A stretch of 64,000 nucleotides of DNA from Bradyrhizobium nanningense (GTDB lineage Bacteria > Pseudomonadota > Alphaproteobacteria > Rhizobiales > Xanthobacteraceae). A program made the translations under genes and the position numbers. Position 1 is the stretch's first letter, and each line of letters opens with the position of its first letter. The notes under the pieces were generated by a model. It worked only from the letters and a program-made list of their open reading frames with translations. It was not told the origin of the DNA and ran no database searches. This document shows, piece by piece, positions 51,870 through 62,026 of the stretch. Location of the stretch: assembly GCF_004114535.1 (NCBI RefSeq), contig NZ_LBJC01000029.1:62001-126000 (forward strand), in the 5' to 3' direction.

Positions 51870-53135
51870 TTACCCGAACCGGTGCTTGTACCGCTCCACC
51901 GTCAACGCACTCACATCGATGTCCGGCTTCTTGCCCGACAGCATGTCGGCGAGCACGCGGCCCGAGCCGCAGGACATGGTCCAGCCGAGCGTACCGTGGC
52001 CGGTGTTGAGATGCAGATTGGCGTAGTGCGTCGGGCCGATCACCGGCGGGCCGTCCGGCGTCATCGGACGCAGGCCGCTCCAGAATGTCGCTTTAGTGAG
52101 ATCGCCGCCGCGCGGGAACAGATCGGTGAGCGAGTGATCCAGCGTTGCGCGGCGCGCATCGTAGAGCTTGTCCGAATAGCCGGAGATTTCCGCGGTGCCG
52201 CCGACGCGGATGCGGTTGCCCAATCGCGTGATCGCGACCTTGTAGGTCTCGTCCATCACGGTCGATTCCGGCGCGCCGGACGTGTCCTTGATCGGCACCG
52301 TGATCGAATAGCCCTTCACCGGATAGACCGGCAGCGAGATCCCGAGCGGAGCCATGAGGCGCGACGACCAACTGCCGAGCGCGAGCACGTAGGCGTCGGC
52401 CTGCAACAGGCCGGCGCCGGTCGCAACGCCGCTGACACGCGCGCCGTCGGTGACGATGCGGTCGATCGAGGTGTTGAACATGAAGCGCACGCCGAGCGCT
52501 TGCGCGTGCTTGGCCAGCGCCTGCGTGAACATGTGGCAGTCGCCGGTCTCGTCCTGCGGCAGGCGAAGCCCGCCGACGAACTTCTCCTTCACACCTGATA
52601 GCGCCGGCTCGACCGCGATGCAGCCCTCGCGGCTCAGCACCTCGAAGGGCACGCCATACTGCTTGAGCACGGCGATGTCTTCGCCCGTGCCGTCGAGCTG
52701 CGCCTGGTAGCGGAACAGCTGCAGTGTGCCTTGCGAGCGTTCGTCATACTGGATGCCGATGTCGCGGCGCAGATCGCGCAAGGAATCGCGGCTATACTCC
52801 GCGATCGGAATCATCCGGCTCTTGTTGACCCCGTAGCGCGCGCTGGTGCAGTTACGCAGCATCTTGAGCAGCCAGACCCACATGACAGGATCGAGCTTCG
52901 GCCGGACCACCAATGGGCCGTGCTTCATCAACAGCCACTTGACCGCCTTCACCGGCACGCCGGGGCCGGCCCAGGGCGAGGAATAGCCGGGCGAGACTTC
53001 GCCGGCATTGGCGAAAGAGGTCTCCAGCGCCGGTTCGGGCTGACGGTCGACGACCGTCACCTCGTGGCCGGCACGGGCGAGGTAGTAGGCAGAGGTGACG
53101 CCGATGACACCGCTGCCGAGGATCAGAACTTTCAC
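51870..53135 (-). CDS. dadA: D-amino acid dehydrogenase (DadA type)
   Basis: The product is 421 residues. It begins with the FAD-binding motif VLILGSGVIGVTSAYYLARA and the DadA-type FANAGEVSPGYSSPWAGPG. The late LRPMTPDGPPVIGPTHYANL and NTGHGTLGWTMSCGSGR are diagnostic for small-subunit D-amino acid dehydrogenases. It oxidatively deaminates D-amino acids and passes electrons to the respiratory chain at the inner membrane. It lies downstream of the class III aminotransferase on the same strand with a 70-base gap. No alanine racemase is adjacent. Confidence 0.9.
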   Translation of the reverse strand: MKVLILGSGVIGVTSAYYLARAGHEVTVVDRQPEPALETSFANAGEVSPGYSSPWAGPGVPVKAVKWLLMKHGPLVVRPKLDPVMWVWLLKMLRNCTSARYGVNKSRMIPIAEYSRDSLRDLRRDIGIQYDERSQGTLQLFRYQAQLDGTGEDIAVLKQYGVPFEVLSREGCIAVEPALSGVKEKFVGGLRLPQDETGDCHMFTQALAKHAQALGVRFMFNTSIDRIVTDGARVSGVATGAGLLQADAYVLALGSWSSRLMAPLGISLPVYPVKGYSITVPIKDTSGAPESTVMDETYKVAITRLGNRIRVGGTAEISGYSDKLYDARRATLDHSLTDLFPRGGDLTKATFWSGLRPMTPDGPPVIGPTHYANLHLNTGHGTLGWTMSCGSGRVLADMLSGKKPDIDVSALTVERYKHRFG

Positions 53136-53205
53136 GCTTGGTCAAACTCCCGCGGCATCACGCTCGCCGCTGCAAGGACACTACTCGCAACGGCGAGAGC
53201 AATTA

Positions 53206-54534
53206 TCAGGCCACCTTCTTGATGGCGTCACCGAGGATCGAGACCATCTGGTCGATATGGCTCTTCTCGACGATGAGCGGAGGCGACATCGCGAAAGAGT
53301 CGCCGCTCATGCGCAGGTAAAGGCCGGTGTTGAAGCAGTCGACCATGACGTCATAGCCGCGCGCGCCGACGGCGCCGCCACGCGGTGCCAGCTCGACCGC
53401 GCCCATCAGGCCGCAATTGCGGATGTCGACGACGTTGGGCAGACCTTTGAGCGAATGCAGCGCATCGCGCCAATATTCGGCGATCGACGCGCCGCGCGTC
53501 AGCAGCCCCTCGTCCTTGTAGATGTCGAGCGTCGCGATGCCGGCGGCGCAGGCGGTCGGATGCGCCGAATAGGTGTAGCCGTGGAACAGCTCCATCTGGT
53601 TCTCGGGACCGACCATCAGCCCGTCGTGCACCTTGCGGCTCGCGAACACCGCGCCGCAGGGAATCGTGCCGTTGGTGATGCCCTTGGCCGTCGTCATCAG
53701 GTCCGGCGTGACGCCGAAGAAATTGGCGGCGAACGGCGTGCCCAGGCGGCCGAAGCCGGTGATGACCTCGTCGAAGATCAGCAGGATGCCGTGCTTGTCG
53801 CAGATCTCGCGCAGGCGCTGCAGATAGTCCTTCGGCGGCGGCAGCACCGCGGTCGAGCCCGGCACAGGCTCGACGATGACGGCGGCGATGGTCTCGGCGC
53901 CATGCAAGCCAACCAGACGCTCGAGATCGTCGGCGAGCTCGGCGCCATGCTCCGGCTGATCCTTGGCGAAGGCGTTGCGGGTGAGATCGTGGGTGTGGCG
54001 GATGTGGTCGACGCCGGGCAGCAGCGTCGTGAAGGCGCGCCGGTTGGCGACCATGCCGCCGACCGAGGTGCCGCCGAAGCCGACGCCGTGATAGCCGCGC
54101 TCGCGGCCGATCAGCCGGGTGCGGCTCGCCTGTCCGGTGGCGCGGTGATAGGCGAGCGCGATCTTCAGCGCGGTGTCGACCGACTCGGAGCCGGAATTGG
54201 TGAAGAAGACGCGGTCGAGACCCTTCGGCGCGATCTCGGCGAGCCGCTCGGCGAAGTCGAACGCCAGCGGATGACCCATCTGGAACGACGGCGCGAAGTC
54301 CAGCGTCATCAGCTGGCGCTCGACCGCAGCCGCAATCTGCTTGCGGCCGTGACCGGCATTGACGCACCAGAGGCCGGCGGAGCCGTCGATCACCTTGCGG
54401 CCGTCGACGGTGGTGTAGTGCATGCCCTCGGCCGAGGAGAACAGGCGCGGCGCCTTCTTGAACTGCCGGTTGGCCGTGAACGGCATCCAGAACGAGTCGG
54501 TCTTGATAGTGTTCGGAATCTGATGAAGGGTCAC
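53206..54534 (-). CDS. Class III PLP aminotransferase (omega-amino acid:pyruvate type)
   Basis: The product is 442 residues. It opens TDSFWMPFTANRQFKKAPRL, typical of beta-alanine/omega-amino acid:pyruvate aminotransferases. The PLP region has ILLIFDEVITGFGRLGTPFA and the Schiff-base Lys in MTTAKGITNGTIPCGAV. GTG at 54534 has AAAGGAG upstream; an open frame runs further 5'. It would transaminate a terminal amine such as beta-alanine, GABA or a polyamine with pyruvate. It is divergent from an XRE-cupin regulator, which likely controls it together with dadA. Confidence 0.9.
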   Translation of the reverse strand: MTLHQIPNTIKTDSFWMPFTANRQFKKAPRLFSSAEGMHYTTVDGRKVIDGSAGLWCVNAGHGRKQIAAAVERQLMTLDFAPSFQMGHPLAFDFAERLAEIAPKGLDRVFFTNSGSESVDTALKIALAYHRATGQASRTRLIGRERGYHGVGFGGTSVGGMVANRRAFTTLLPGVDHIRHTHDLTRNAFAKDQPEHGAELADDLERLVGLHGAETIAAVIVEPVPGSTAVLPPPKDYLQRLREICDKHGILLIFDEVITGFGRLGTPFAANFFGVTPDLMTTAKGITNGTIPCGAVFASRKVHDGLMVGPENQMELFHGYTYSAHPTACAAGIATLDIYKDEGLLTRGASIAEYWRDALHSLKGLPNVVDIRNCGLMGAVELAPRGGAVGARGYDVMVDCFNTGLYLRMSGDSFAMSPPLIVEKSHIDQMVSILGDAIKKVA

Positions 54535-54683
54535 GGCCGCGCTCCTTTGCTGACCCCATAGCAGAGGCACGGCTTGGAATGCGCAACAAGTCCTTTTCTG
54601 CTCGGCCGCAACCCATTGATTTGACTGGGGCTGTCGGTCCATATTTGCGCGATCCGCAACACCTGCAACAGGGGACCTGGGCT

Positions 54684-55232
54684 ATGAGCGTCGACATCGG
54701 CGGACGGCTGCGATTCATCCGGGCGCGCCACAAGCTGTCGCAGCGCGAACTGGCCAAGCGCGCGGGGGTCACCAATTCGACGATCTCGCTGATCGAATCC
54801 AACCAGATGAACCCGTCGGTCGGCGCGCTCAAGCGCATCCTCGACGGCATCCCGATGGGGCTCGCCGAGTTCTTCGCGCTGGAGCCGGAAAGCCGGCGCA
54901 AGATCTTCTACCGCGCCGAGGAGCTGACCGAGGTCGGCAAGAAGCCGATCTCCTATCGGCAGGTCGGCGACAATCTGTTCGGCCGCAGCCTGCAGATCCT
55001 CAAAGAGCGTTACGAGCCCGGCAGCGACACCGGCCGCGTCCACCTCGTCCACGACGGCGAGGAAGGCGGCATCGTGATCTCGGGCAAGCTCGAAGTCACC
55101 GTCGAGGACGAACGCCGCATCCTCAATCCGGGCGATGCCTATTATTTCGAGAGCCGCCGCCCGCACCGCTTCCGCTGCGTCGGCGGCAAGCCGTGCGAAG
55201 TGATCTCGGCCTGCACACCGCCGACGTTCTGA
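54684..55232 (+). CDS. XRE-family regulator with cupin domain (PuuR-like)
   Basis: The product is 182 residues. The helix-turn-helix is LAKRAGVTNSTISLIESNQM, preceded by RLRFIRARHKLSQREL. The C-terminal cupin reads HDGEEGGIVISGKLEVTVED and NPGDAYYFESRRPHRF. The size and layout match PuuR, the putrescine-responsive repressor. The ATG at 54684 follows AGGGGACCTGG. The divergent aminotransferase is the likely target. The domain order matches the regulator at 50891 but the sequence is distinct. Confidence 0.9.
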   Translation: MSVDIGGRLRFIRARHKLSQRELAKRAGVTNSTISLIESNQMNPSVGALKRILDGIPMGLAEFFALEPESRRKIFYRAEELTEVGKKPISYRQVGDNLFGRSLQILKERYEPGSDTGRVHLVHDGEEGGIVISGKLEVTVEDERRILNPGDAYYFESRRPHRFRCVGGKPCEVISACTPPTF

Positions 55233-55315
55233 CTACGGTCCGCCGCATCGGAAGGAACCGGCTTTTATCCTGCCAGGCTTGAGCCATCTCAATTTTCGCC
55301 GGACCCCACCGCTCT

Positions 55316-55357
55316 ATATTGCCAAACGTAGCCGAGATATTGCCAAACGTAGCCGAG
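55316..55357. repeat. Perfect 21-bp tandem duplication
   Basis: The 21-base unit ATATTGCCAAACGTAGCCGA plus G occurs twice head to tail (55316-55336 and 55337-55357). It lies between the PuuR-like gene and a small ORF. It may be a duplicated binding site or a slippage product. Confidence 0.85.
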
Positions 55358-55436
55358 CAGCCTGGCGCAAAGGTGCTGAGGTTATGGCCCCGGGCTCCTA
55401 GGCTCGCCGGGGCCGCTTCGTAGACGGAGCCCACGC

Positions 55437-55595
55437 ATGAAGACTACCCCCGCCAATGCGGAAGCCGAAGCCGTACCCGAACTGGCATTGCGCGATGCCG
55501 ACAAGCTTCTTTCGCGCGAGCTGCGCAAGGCGATCGCCAAATACATCGAGCTGCAAAGAGAGGCGGTGAAGGACCGCCGCAGGAAGCTGAATTAA
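55437..55595 (+). CDS. Small helical protein (52 aa), hypothetical
   Basis: The ORF starts with ATG after ACGGAGCCCACGC. The product has an acidic/Ala N-terminus (MKTTPANAEAEAVPELALRD) and then a long charged helix with ELRKAIAKYIELQREAVKDR. It could form a short coiled coil. Protein-like composition and ribosome binding site support it; no family is recognised. Confidence 0.6.
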   Translation: MKTTPANAEAEAVPELALRDADKLLSRELRKAIAKYIELQREAVKDRRRKLN

Positions 55596-55688
55596 TGGGA
55601 CCAGGCCTCGCCCGAGCGCTCCTGAACCTTGGAGTCGCGGCGGACGACCAACCGGCAGCCACGATCTTGATCCAGCCAAGGGCCGCCA

Positions 55689-57212
55689 ATGTTCGCCCCC
55701 TACCGCCTCGCGCTCATCACCGCGACGGTCCTGCTCGCTCCCGTCACCTGCCATGCCATGGACGATTACCTCCGCGCCGCCAGCGCTGCGCCGGTGAAGA
55801 TCACGCTATGCGGCGAGGCCGACGGCAACGGTAGCGGGATCAAGCCAGCCGCCTGCAAGGAAAAGGGCTACGACAAGCTCGTCGCCGCGATCGACAGATC
55901 GTTCGACGCGGCGCTCGCCAGGACGCCCGCAAATATCCGGCCACTCCTCAAGCGCGACGAGGCCTGGTTCAACGAGATGATCTCGCAAGCCGCCGACACC
56001 GTGCAGGAGGTCAATGAGGCCGAGCTCAGCGACAATTTCGTCGCGACGCTGCGCCAGCGCAAGGACGCGCTCGACGAGATTGCCGGCGGCTTCGGCCGTG
56101 GCGGGCTCTCCGGCAAGTGGACCAACGCATTCGGAAAGCTCACCATCTCACCGGATGCAAACGGCGCGCGGCGCATCACGGTCGATATGAATGCCTATTA
56201 CGGCAGTGACAAGCATCGGCAATGCAGGCTCAGCACGACGGTGACAAAGGGCGGCAGCTGGCTCAGCGGGTCGATCCAGCCGCCGGATGCCGGGCCCTCG
56301 AACAGCGCATCGGCAAGCCAGGAGCGTGCCAGGCCAGCGAAACCCGCGACGATCAAGCTCCGTCGCCAAGGCGAGACGCTTCGCGTCGTCATGATCGATG
56401 GCGACGATACGATCGGGGATCGCGACGAGTGCGATGATCCCTCGCAGATCACCGGCACTTATTTCGCGAGCGGCAGCTCCGATGTGGCCGACAAGACCGA
56501 GACCTCGTTCGCCGCGCCGACCTTCGACTGTACGCGTCCGGAGACGGCGACGGACGAGGAAATCTGCGCCGACCCGGATCTCGCCGAGAACGATCAGCGA
56601 TTGAACCGCGCCTGGAAGGCGCTGCTGCCGCGGCTCGACGATCCGACGCGGCGCGCACTGACGGAGGACCAGCGCAACTGGGTGCGCACACAGACCGAGG
56701 AATTCCCGGAATTTCTCCATCCAGCCTGGAACAAGCGGACCGCGGAGATGCACTTCACGGCCGACGCACGGGATCACGTCGATGCCCTGCAGCGCGAGCG
56801 GATCGCGCTGCTGGAAGGCTTCGACGACAAGCGCGCAGGCCTCGCCGGCATCTGGCTCGCCTACAACGCGATTCTGAAGGTCACCGTCGACAAGGATGGC
56901 CGGCTGATCGCGCACGGCTGGAAATGGGAGCAGGGCGACTGGAAGGCCGGCTGCGACTACGACATGACCGGCAAGATGGTCGGCGGCACGTTCCGCGCCG
57001 ACGGACAGCGCAAGAACCCGGACACGCTGGAGCGCGACCACGCCATGCTGGTCGTCAACCGTCTCGACGATTCATTCGCGAAGAAGCGCAGCGGCAAGGA
57101 CGACGACGACGAGGCGAAGTGCAAGCGAAGGCTCGACAATTCCTCGACCGCACGGCTGTTTCCGGCGCGTCCCTCGCCCGACATCGACAATTTCTCCGGC
57201 TCGATCCGCTGA
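55689..57212 (+). CDS. Secreted protein with LprI/DUF1311-like Cys region
   Basis: The product is 507 residues with a signal peptide ending CHAMDD. Residues about 280-360 contain FDCTRPETATDEEICADPDL and AENDQRLNRAWKALLPRLDD, followed by LTEDQRNWVRTQTEE, the pattern of LprI/DUF1311 lysozyme-inhibitor-like proteins. The earlier half repeats a similar DE-rich helical arrangement with its own paired cysteines (LCGEADGNGSGIKPAACKEK), so two related modules are possible. The role is unknown; periplasmic. Confidence 0.8.
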   Translation: MFAPYRLALITATVLLAPVTCHAMDDYLRAASAAPVKITLCGEADGNGSGIKPAACKEKGYDKLVAAIDRSFDAALARTPANIRPLLKRDEAWFNEMISQAADTVQEVNEAELSDNFVATLRQRKDALDEIAGGFGRGGLSGKWTNAFGKLTISPDANGARRITVDMNAYYGSDKHRQCRLSTTVTKGGSWLSGSIQPPDAGPSNSASASQERARPAKPATIKLRRQGETLRVVMIDGDDTIGDRDECDDPSQITGTYFASGSSDVADKTETSFAAPTFDCTRPETATDEEICADPDLAENDQRLNRAWKALLPRLDDPTRRALTEDQRNWVRTQTEEFPEFLHPAWNKRTAEMHFTADARDHVDALQRERIALLEGFDDKRAGLAGIWLAYNAILKVTVDKDGRLIAHGWKWEQGDWKAGCDYDMTGKMVGGTFRADGQRKNPDTLERDHAMLVVNRLDDSFAKKRSGKDDDDEAKCKRRLDNSSTARLFPARPSPDIDNFSGSIR

Positions 57213-57250
57213 CGGCACCGGGCACGGCGCGCCCGGTGCCGCGCGGTTCC

Positions 57251-59512
57251 TCAAAGCTGCGTCAGCAACTCCTCGATCCGGATCGGGAATCTGCGGACCC
57301 GCACGCCGGTCGCATGCCAGACCGCGTTGGCGACAGCGCCGGCGCTGCCGGTGATGCCGATTTCGCCGACGCCCTTGATACCGAGCGCGTTGACGTGCGG
57401 GTCGTGCTCCTCGACCGTGATCACGTCGAGCGGCGGCACGTCGGCATTCACGGGGACGTGGTACTCGCCGAGATTGGCGTTCATGATCCGCCCGGTACGG
57501 CGATCGGTAATCGCCTCCTCGTGCAGCGCAAAGGACAGGCCCCAGATCATGCCGCCGAACAGCTGGCTCTGCACCATCCGCGGATTGACGATACGTCCGG
57601 CAGCAAAGGCCCCGACCATGCGGCTGACACGCACCTGACCGAGCTCGGGATCGACCTTCACCTCCGCGAACACCGCGCCATGGGCATGCATGGCATATTC
57701 CTCCATCGCGGCAGGATTTGGCGCGCCGGTCCCGCGGGCCTCGACCTCCGCGACGCCGGCGCGCGCGAGGATCTCGGCGTAGCTCTCACTGCGGCTTTCA
57801 TCGTCGCGTCTGACCAGCCTTCCCTCGCGCGCGATCACGCCGGCATTGCCGGCGCCGAACAGCGGCGAGCGCTCGTCTCCGGTGGCGAGATCGGCCAGCT
57901 TTGCGATCACGGCCGCGCCGGCGCTGTGGATCGCAGCACCGGCCGTGGCCGTATGCGCGGAGCCGCCGGCGATGCCGGCATCGGGCAGATCGGACGTCCC
58001 CGCCTTGAATTCGACGCGCGCGATATCGAGGCTGACGGCATCGGCCGCGATCTGGGCCAGCGCCGTCCAGGCGCCCTGCCCCATGTCGTGCGCACCGGTC
58101 TCCATCACGCCTGAGCCGTCGCGCCGGATCGCCGCGCGCGCTTCCGCCTGGAACATCAGCGCCGGGAAGGTCGCCGTGCCCATGCCCCAGCCGACCAGGA
58201 GGCCGGCATCGTCGCGCATCTGCCGCGGCTGCAGCGAACGTTTCGCCCAGCCGAAGCGCGCGGCGCCCTGCTCGTAACAGGCACGCAGCGCTTTCGAAGA
58301 GAACGGCTTGCCGCTGATCGGCTCGCGCTCGGCATAGTTCTTCAGACGGAAAGCCAGCGGATCCATTCCGCAAGCCCAGGCCATTTCGTCGATCGCGCTC
58401 TCCAGCGCAATCGAGCCGGTCGCCTCGCCGGGCGCGCGCATGAACAGCGGCGTCCCGGTGTTGACGCGCACGGCGTCATGCGAGGTGCGGATGGCGGGTG
58501 CCGTATAGAGCGTATGCGAGGCATCGGCCGCGGGCTCGTAAAAATCGTCGAACGTGCTCGACACCGTCCGCGCATGGTGATCGAGCGCGGTCAGACGTCC
58601 CTCGCCGTCGGCGCCGAGGCGCAGGCGCTGGCGCGTGGGGGCGCGATGGCCGACCGGGCCATACATCTGCTCACGACCCAGCACCAGCTTGACCGGCCTG
58701 CCCACCAGCTTGGCCGCCATGATGCCGAGGACCGGCGGGCCGCCCATCAGCCCCTTCGAGCCGAAGCCGCCGCCGAGGAAGGGACTGCGGATGTGGATCT
58801 TGTCGTGCGCGATGCCGAACAGCTCAGCGATGCGCGCGAGCGACAGCTTCAGACCTTGGGTCGGCATGTCCACCGACAGCCTGTCGCCGTCCCAGCTTGC
58901 GACGACCCCGTGCGGCTCCATCGCGTTGTGATATTGCGGCGGCGTCTCGTAAGTCGCCTCGATCCGCTTCTCGGCCGAGGCAAGGCCCGCTTCAACGTCA
59001 CCGCGGTGATTTTCGCTGGGATTGCCGACGCCGACAACGGGCGGCACGAAACTCTCGCCGGCGTCGAGCCCGACCAGCGGAGGCAGCGTCTCGTAGCGCG
59101 GCGCCAGCAGCACCGCGCCTTCCGTCGCCGCCTCCACCGTTTCCGCGATCACGACCGCGATGGGCTGGTTGGCGTAGCGGACTTCGTTGCTCTGCAACGC
59201 TTCCATCCGGAACACGAACGGATTGGTCTTGATCTCCGGATCGATCGCGAGCGGGGGCTTGTGCTCCGGCGTCATGACGTCGACGACGCCAGGATGACGC
59301 TTGGCGGCGGCGACATCGAGGAAGGTCACGCGGCCGCGCGCGATGCTGGAAGCGGCGATCACCGCGAACAGCATGCCGGGCGGATGATTGTCGGCGGCAT
59401 AGGTCGCCTGCCCCGTGACCTTAAGGACGCCGTCGCGGCGGGTCAGCGGCTGGCCGATATTCGAGCCATGCCGCAGATGGGCGGGTGCGCTGGTGAGGTT
59501 GAGCTCAGGCAT
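57251..59512 (-). CDS. Molybdenum hydroxylase large subunit (XdhA/PaoC-like)
   Basis: The product is about 753 residues. Segments RSPFLGGGFGSKG, GQGAWTALAQIAADAV, MRAPGEATGSIALESAIDEM and the active-site Glu in KGVGEIGITGSAGAVANAVW identify the molybdopterin-binding subunit of xanthine dehydrogenase/aldehyde oxidoreductase type. It hydroxylates aldehydes or N-heterocycles with water-derived oxygen. The ATG at 59512 lies 8 bases inside the FAD-subunit end, with GGAG upstream. The gene order 2Fe-2S, FAD, Mo matches paoABC. No signal peptide is visible in this subunit. Confidence 0.9.
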   Translation of the reverse strand: MPELNLTSAPAHLRHGSNIGQPLTRRDGVLKVTGQATYAADNHPPGMLFAVIAASSIARGRVTFLDVAAAKRHPGVVDVMTPEHKPPLAIDPEIKTNPFVFRMEALQSNEVRYANQPIAVVIAETVEAATEGAVLLAPRYETLPPLVGLDAGESFVPPVVGVGNPSENHRGDVEAGLASAEKRIEATYETPPQYHNAMEPHGVVASWDGDRLSVDMPTQGLKLSLARIAELFGIAHDKIHIRSPFLGGGFGSKGLMGGPPVLGIMAAKLVGRPVKLVLGREQMYGPVGHRAPTRQRLRLGADGEGRLTALDHHARTVSSTFDDFYEPAADASHTLYTAPAIRTSHDAVRVNTGTPLFMRAPGEATGSIALESAIDEMAWACGMDPLAFRLKNYAEREPISGKPFSSKALRACYEQGAARFGWAKRSLQPRQMRDDAGLLVGWGMGTATFPALMFQAEARAAIRRDGSGVMETGAHDMGQGAWTALAQIAADAVSLDIARVEFKAGTSDLPDAGIAGGSAHTATAGAAIHSAGAAVIAKLADLATGDERSPLFGAGNAGVIAREGRLVRRDDESRSESYAEILARAGVAEVEARGTGAPNPAAMEEYAMHAHGAVFAEVKVDPELGQVRVSRMVGAFAAGRIVNPRMVQSQLFGGMIWGLSFALHEEAITDRRTGRIMNANLGEYHVPVNADVPPLDVITVEEHDPHVNALGIKGVGEIGITGSAGAVANAVWHATGVRVRRFPIRIEELLTQL

Positions 59513-60556
59513 GAATGGCTCCGGACGTCGAGGCAAAGGGAGACGCCGGCAGCGCCGGCAGGCGCGCGGGCGTACCGGCGGCGGCGAGGGTCAGCGCGCG
59601 CACGACGATGCGGCGCGCGAGCTCGATCTTGAAGGCATTGTCGCCGGAGGGCTTTGCGTCGGTCAGCGCACGCCAGGCGGCCTCCTGGAAGACGTCCGCC
59701 GTGGGCGCGACGCCCCTGAGCACGTCTTCCGCGGCACGGGCCCGCCAGGGCTTTGCGGCAACGCCGCCGAGCGCGAGCCGGGCTTCCGTGATCTTGCCGC
59801 CCTCGATCCGCAATGCAGCTGCGGCGGACACCACGGCGAAGGCGTAGGAGGTGCGCTCACGGACCTTGAGGTAGCGCGCATGCGCCGCGAACGCGCGCGC
59901 CGCCGGCGGCAGGCGCACCGCAACGATGAGGTCGCCGGGCTCGAGCACGGACTCGCGCGCGGGCGTGTTGCCGGGCAGACGATGCAGCTCGTCGAGCGCG
60001 ATCTCGCGACGGCCGCCCTTGCCCTCGATCTCGACCATGGCATCGAGCGCGACCAGCGGCACGCAGAAGTCGGACGGATGCGTGGCGATGCAATTCTCGC
60101 TCCAGCCGAGCACCGCGTGGGTGCGGTTCTCGCCGTCGCGGGCATCGCAGCCGCTGCCGGCCTCGCGCTTGTTGCAGCGGCTGGCGGTGTCGTAGAAATA
60201 CGCACAGCGCGTTCGTTGCAGCAGATTGCCGCCGACGGTCGCGGCATTGCGCAACTGCGCGGAAGCCCCGGAGAGGAGCGCCTCGGCGACGGCCGGATAG
60301 GACTTTGCAAAGGCCGGGTCATGCGCGAGATCGGCATTGCTCACCAGCGCTCCGATGCGCAACGAACCGTCGGCGAGAGTCTCGATTGCGTCGAGCCCGT
60401 CGAGATGGGTGACGTCGACGAGACGGTCCGGACGGCTGACGCCGCCCTTCATCAGATCGAGCAGATTGGTGCCGGCGGCGAGATAGGCGGCGCCGGGCTG
60501 GGCCGCGGCGGCGACGGCCTCTGCGACCGTGGCCGGCCTGACATAATCGAACGATT

Positions 60557-60560
<4 letters not shown>
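59505..60560 (-). CDS. Molybdenum hydroxylase FAD subunit with extra Fe-S-type cysteines (PaoB-like)
   Basis: The product is 351 residues. It has the FAD motifs AAGTNLLDLMKGG and NAATVGGNLLQRTRCAYFYD. Four or five cysteines cluster in RTRCAYF, SRCNKREAGSGCDA and ENCIATHPSDFC, as in PaoB and 4-hydroxybenzoyl-CoA reductase beta, whose insertion holds a [4Fe-4S] cluster. The ATG overlaps the previous stop as ATGA. It passes electrons from the Mo site and 2Fe-2S subunit to FAD. Confidence 0.9.
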
Positions 60561-61054
<494 letters not shown>

Positions 61055-61272
61055 ACAAGGCTCCGATCAGATTTGGACATGAGTCATCGCGCAGCGCGCC
61101 ACCGCCGTGGCCGCTGTCGACATGCGCCGGCCAGGCAGACGCCGGGCCAATAGCCAAGCGAAGATACGGAGGCACCCTCCGTTTAACAAGGGCCGGTGGA
61201 AAAATATTGGAATTCGTCAAAAGCCCCTGCGCCACCAACGCGATGCAGCTAGCCAAGGGTCCGACGAGGGTT

Positions 61273-61300
61273 CAATCTAACCAGTTCGTGATCTAGATTG
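61273..61300. promoter_or_regulatory. Inverted repeat near the TetR start
   Basis: CAATCTA at 61273-61279 and TAGATTG at 61294-61300 are perfect inverted arms around a 14-base spacer, immediately before the ATG at 61307. It is a candidate operator for the TetR protein. Confidence 0.55.
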
Positions 61301-61306
61301 CCTGAT

Positions 61307-61960
61307 ATGGACGACCACAGCGACCAGACCAGAAAGCCCCGTGCCGATGCCGTGCGCAATCGCGAGCGCGTGCTCGAGGCGGCGAAAGCCGTGTTCAGCG
61401 CCGGCGGCCCCGAAGCGAGCCTGGAGGCCGTCGCCAAACGGGCCGGCGTCGGCATCGGCACGCTGTATCGGCATTTTCCGACGCGCGAGGATCTATTCGA
61501 GGCGGTGTACCGCCGCGAGGTCGAGCAGCTCAGCGAGCTGGCCGAGCAGTTGAAGAATTCCAAGGATCCGGTCGATGCGCTCCGCCGCTGGCTGCGCTCA
61601 GGTGTCGAATTCGTCGCCACCAAGAAGGGGATGATGGCAGCCCTGGCGCTTGCGGTGCAGAGCGGGTCCGAGCTGCACGTCTTCTCGTTCGATCGCCTGA
61701 CCAAGGCGATCGGCTCGCTGCTCGACCGCGCAGTCTCGGCCGGCGAGTTGCGCCCCGATATCAGTCCCGAGGACTTGCTGCGCGCGTTCTTCGGCATGTG
61801 CTACATCCACGACCAGCCTCGCTGGCAGTCAACCGCGCTGCGGCTCCTCGACGTGTTCGTCGATGGCCTGCGCGTGCAGCCGGCGGGCAAGGCCGAGACA
61901 GGGACCAGCAAGGCGCGCGCCGCAAGGGGCGCGAAACCCGCGATGAAACGCAAGCGATAG
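61307..61960 (+). CDS. TetR-family transcriptional regulator
   Basis: The product is 217 residues. The HTH is LEAVAKRAGVGIGTLYRHFP with NRERVLEAAKAVFSAGG before it, and a C-terminal SBI-like part (DRLTKAIGSLLDRAVSAGEL). The last 30 residues are a basic Lys/Arg/Ala tail. An upstream TTG is open but the ATG at 61307 follows the inverted repeat and is preferred. It is divergent from the molybdenum hydroxylase operon and is a likely repressor of it. Confidence 0.88.
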   Translation: MDDHSDQTRKPRADAVRNRERVLEAAKAVFSAGGPEASLEAVAKRAGVGIGTLYRHFPTREDLFEAVYRREVEQLSELAEQLKNSKDPVDALRRWLRSGVEFVATKKGMMAALALAVQSGSELHVFSFDRLTKAIGSLLDRAVSAGELRPDISPEDLLRAFFGMCYIHDQPRWQSTALRLLDVFVDGLRVQPAGKAETGTSKARAARGAKPAMKRKR

Positions 61961-62026
61961 CGCGCCCGTATTTCCCTGAGGTCATGCTAGAATAAGCATC
62001 GCCGGGATTTCAACGCGGAGCCTGCC

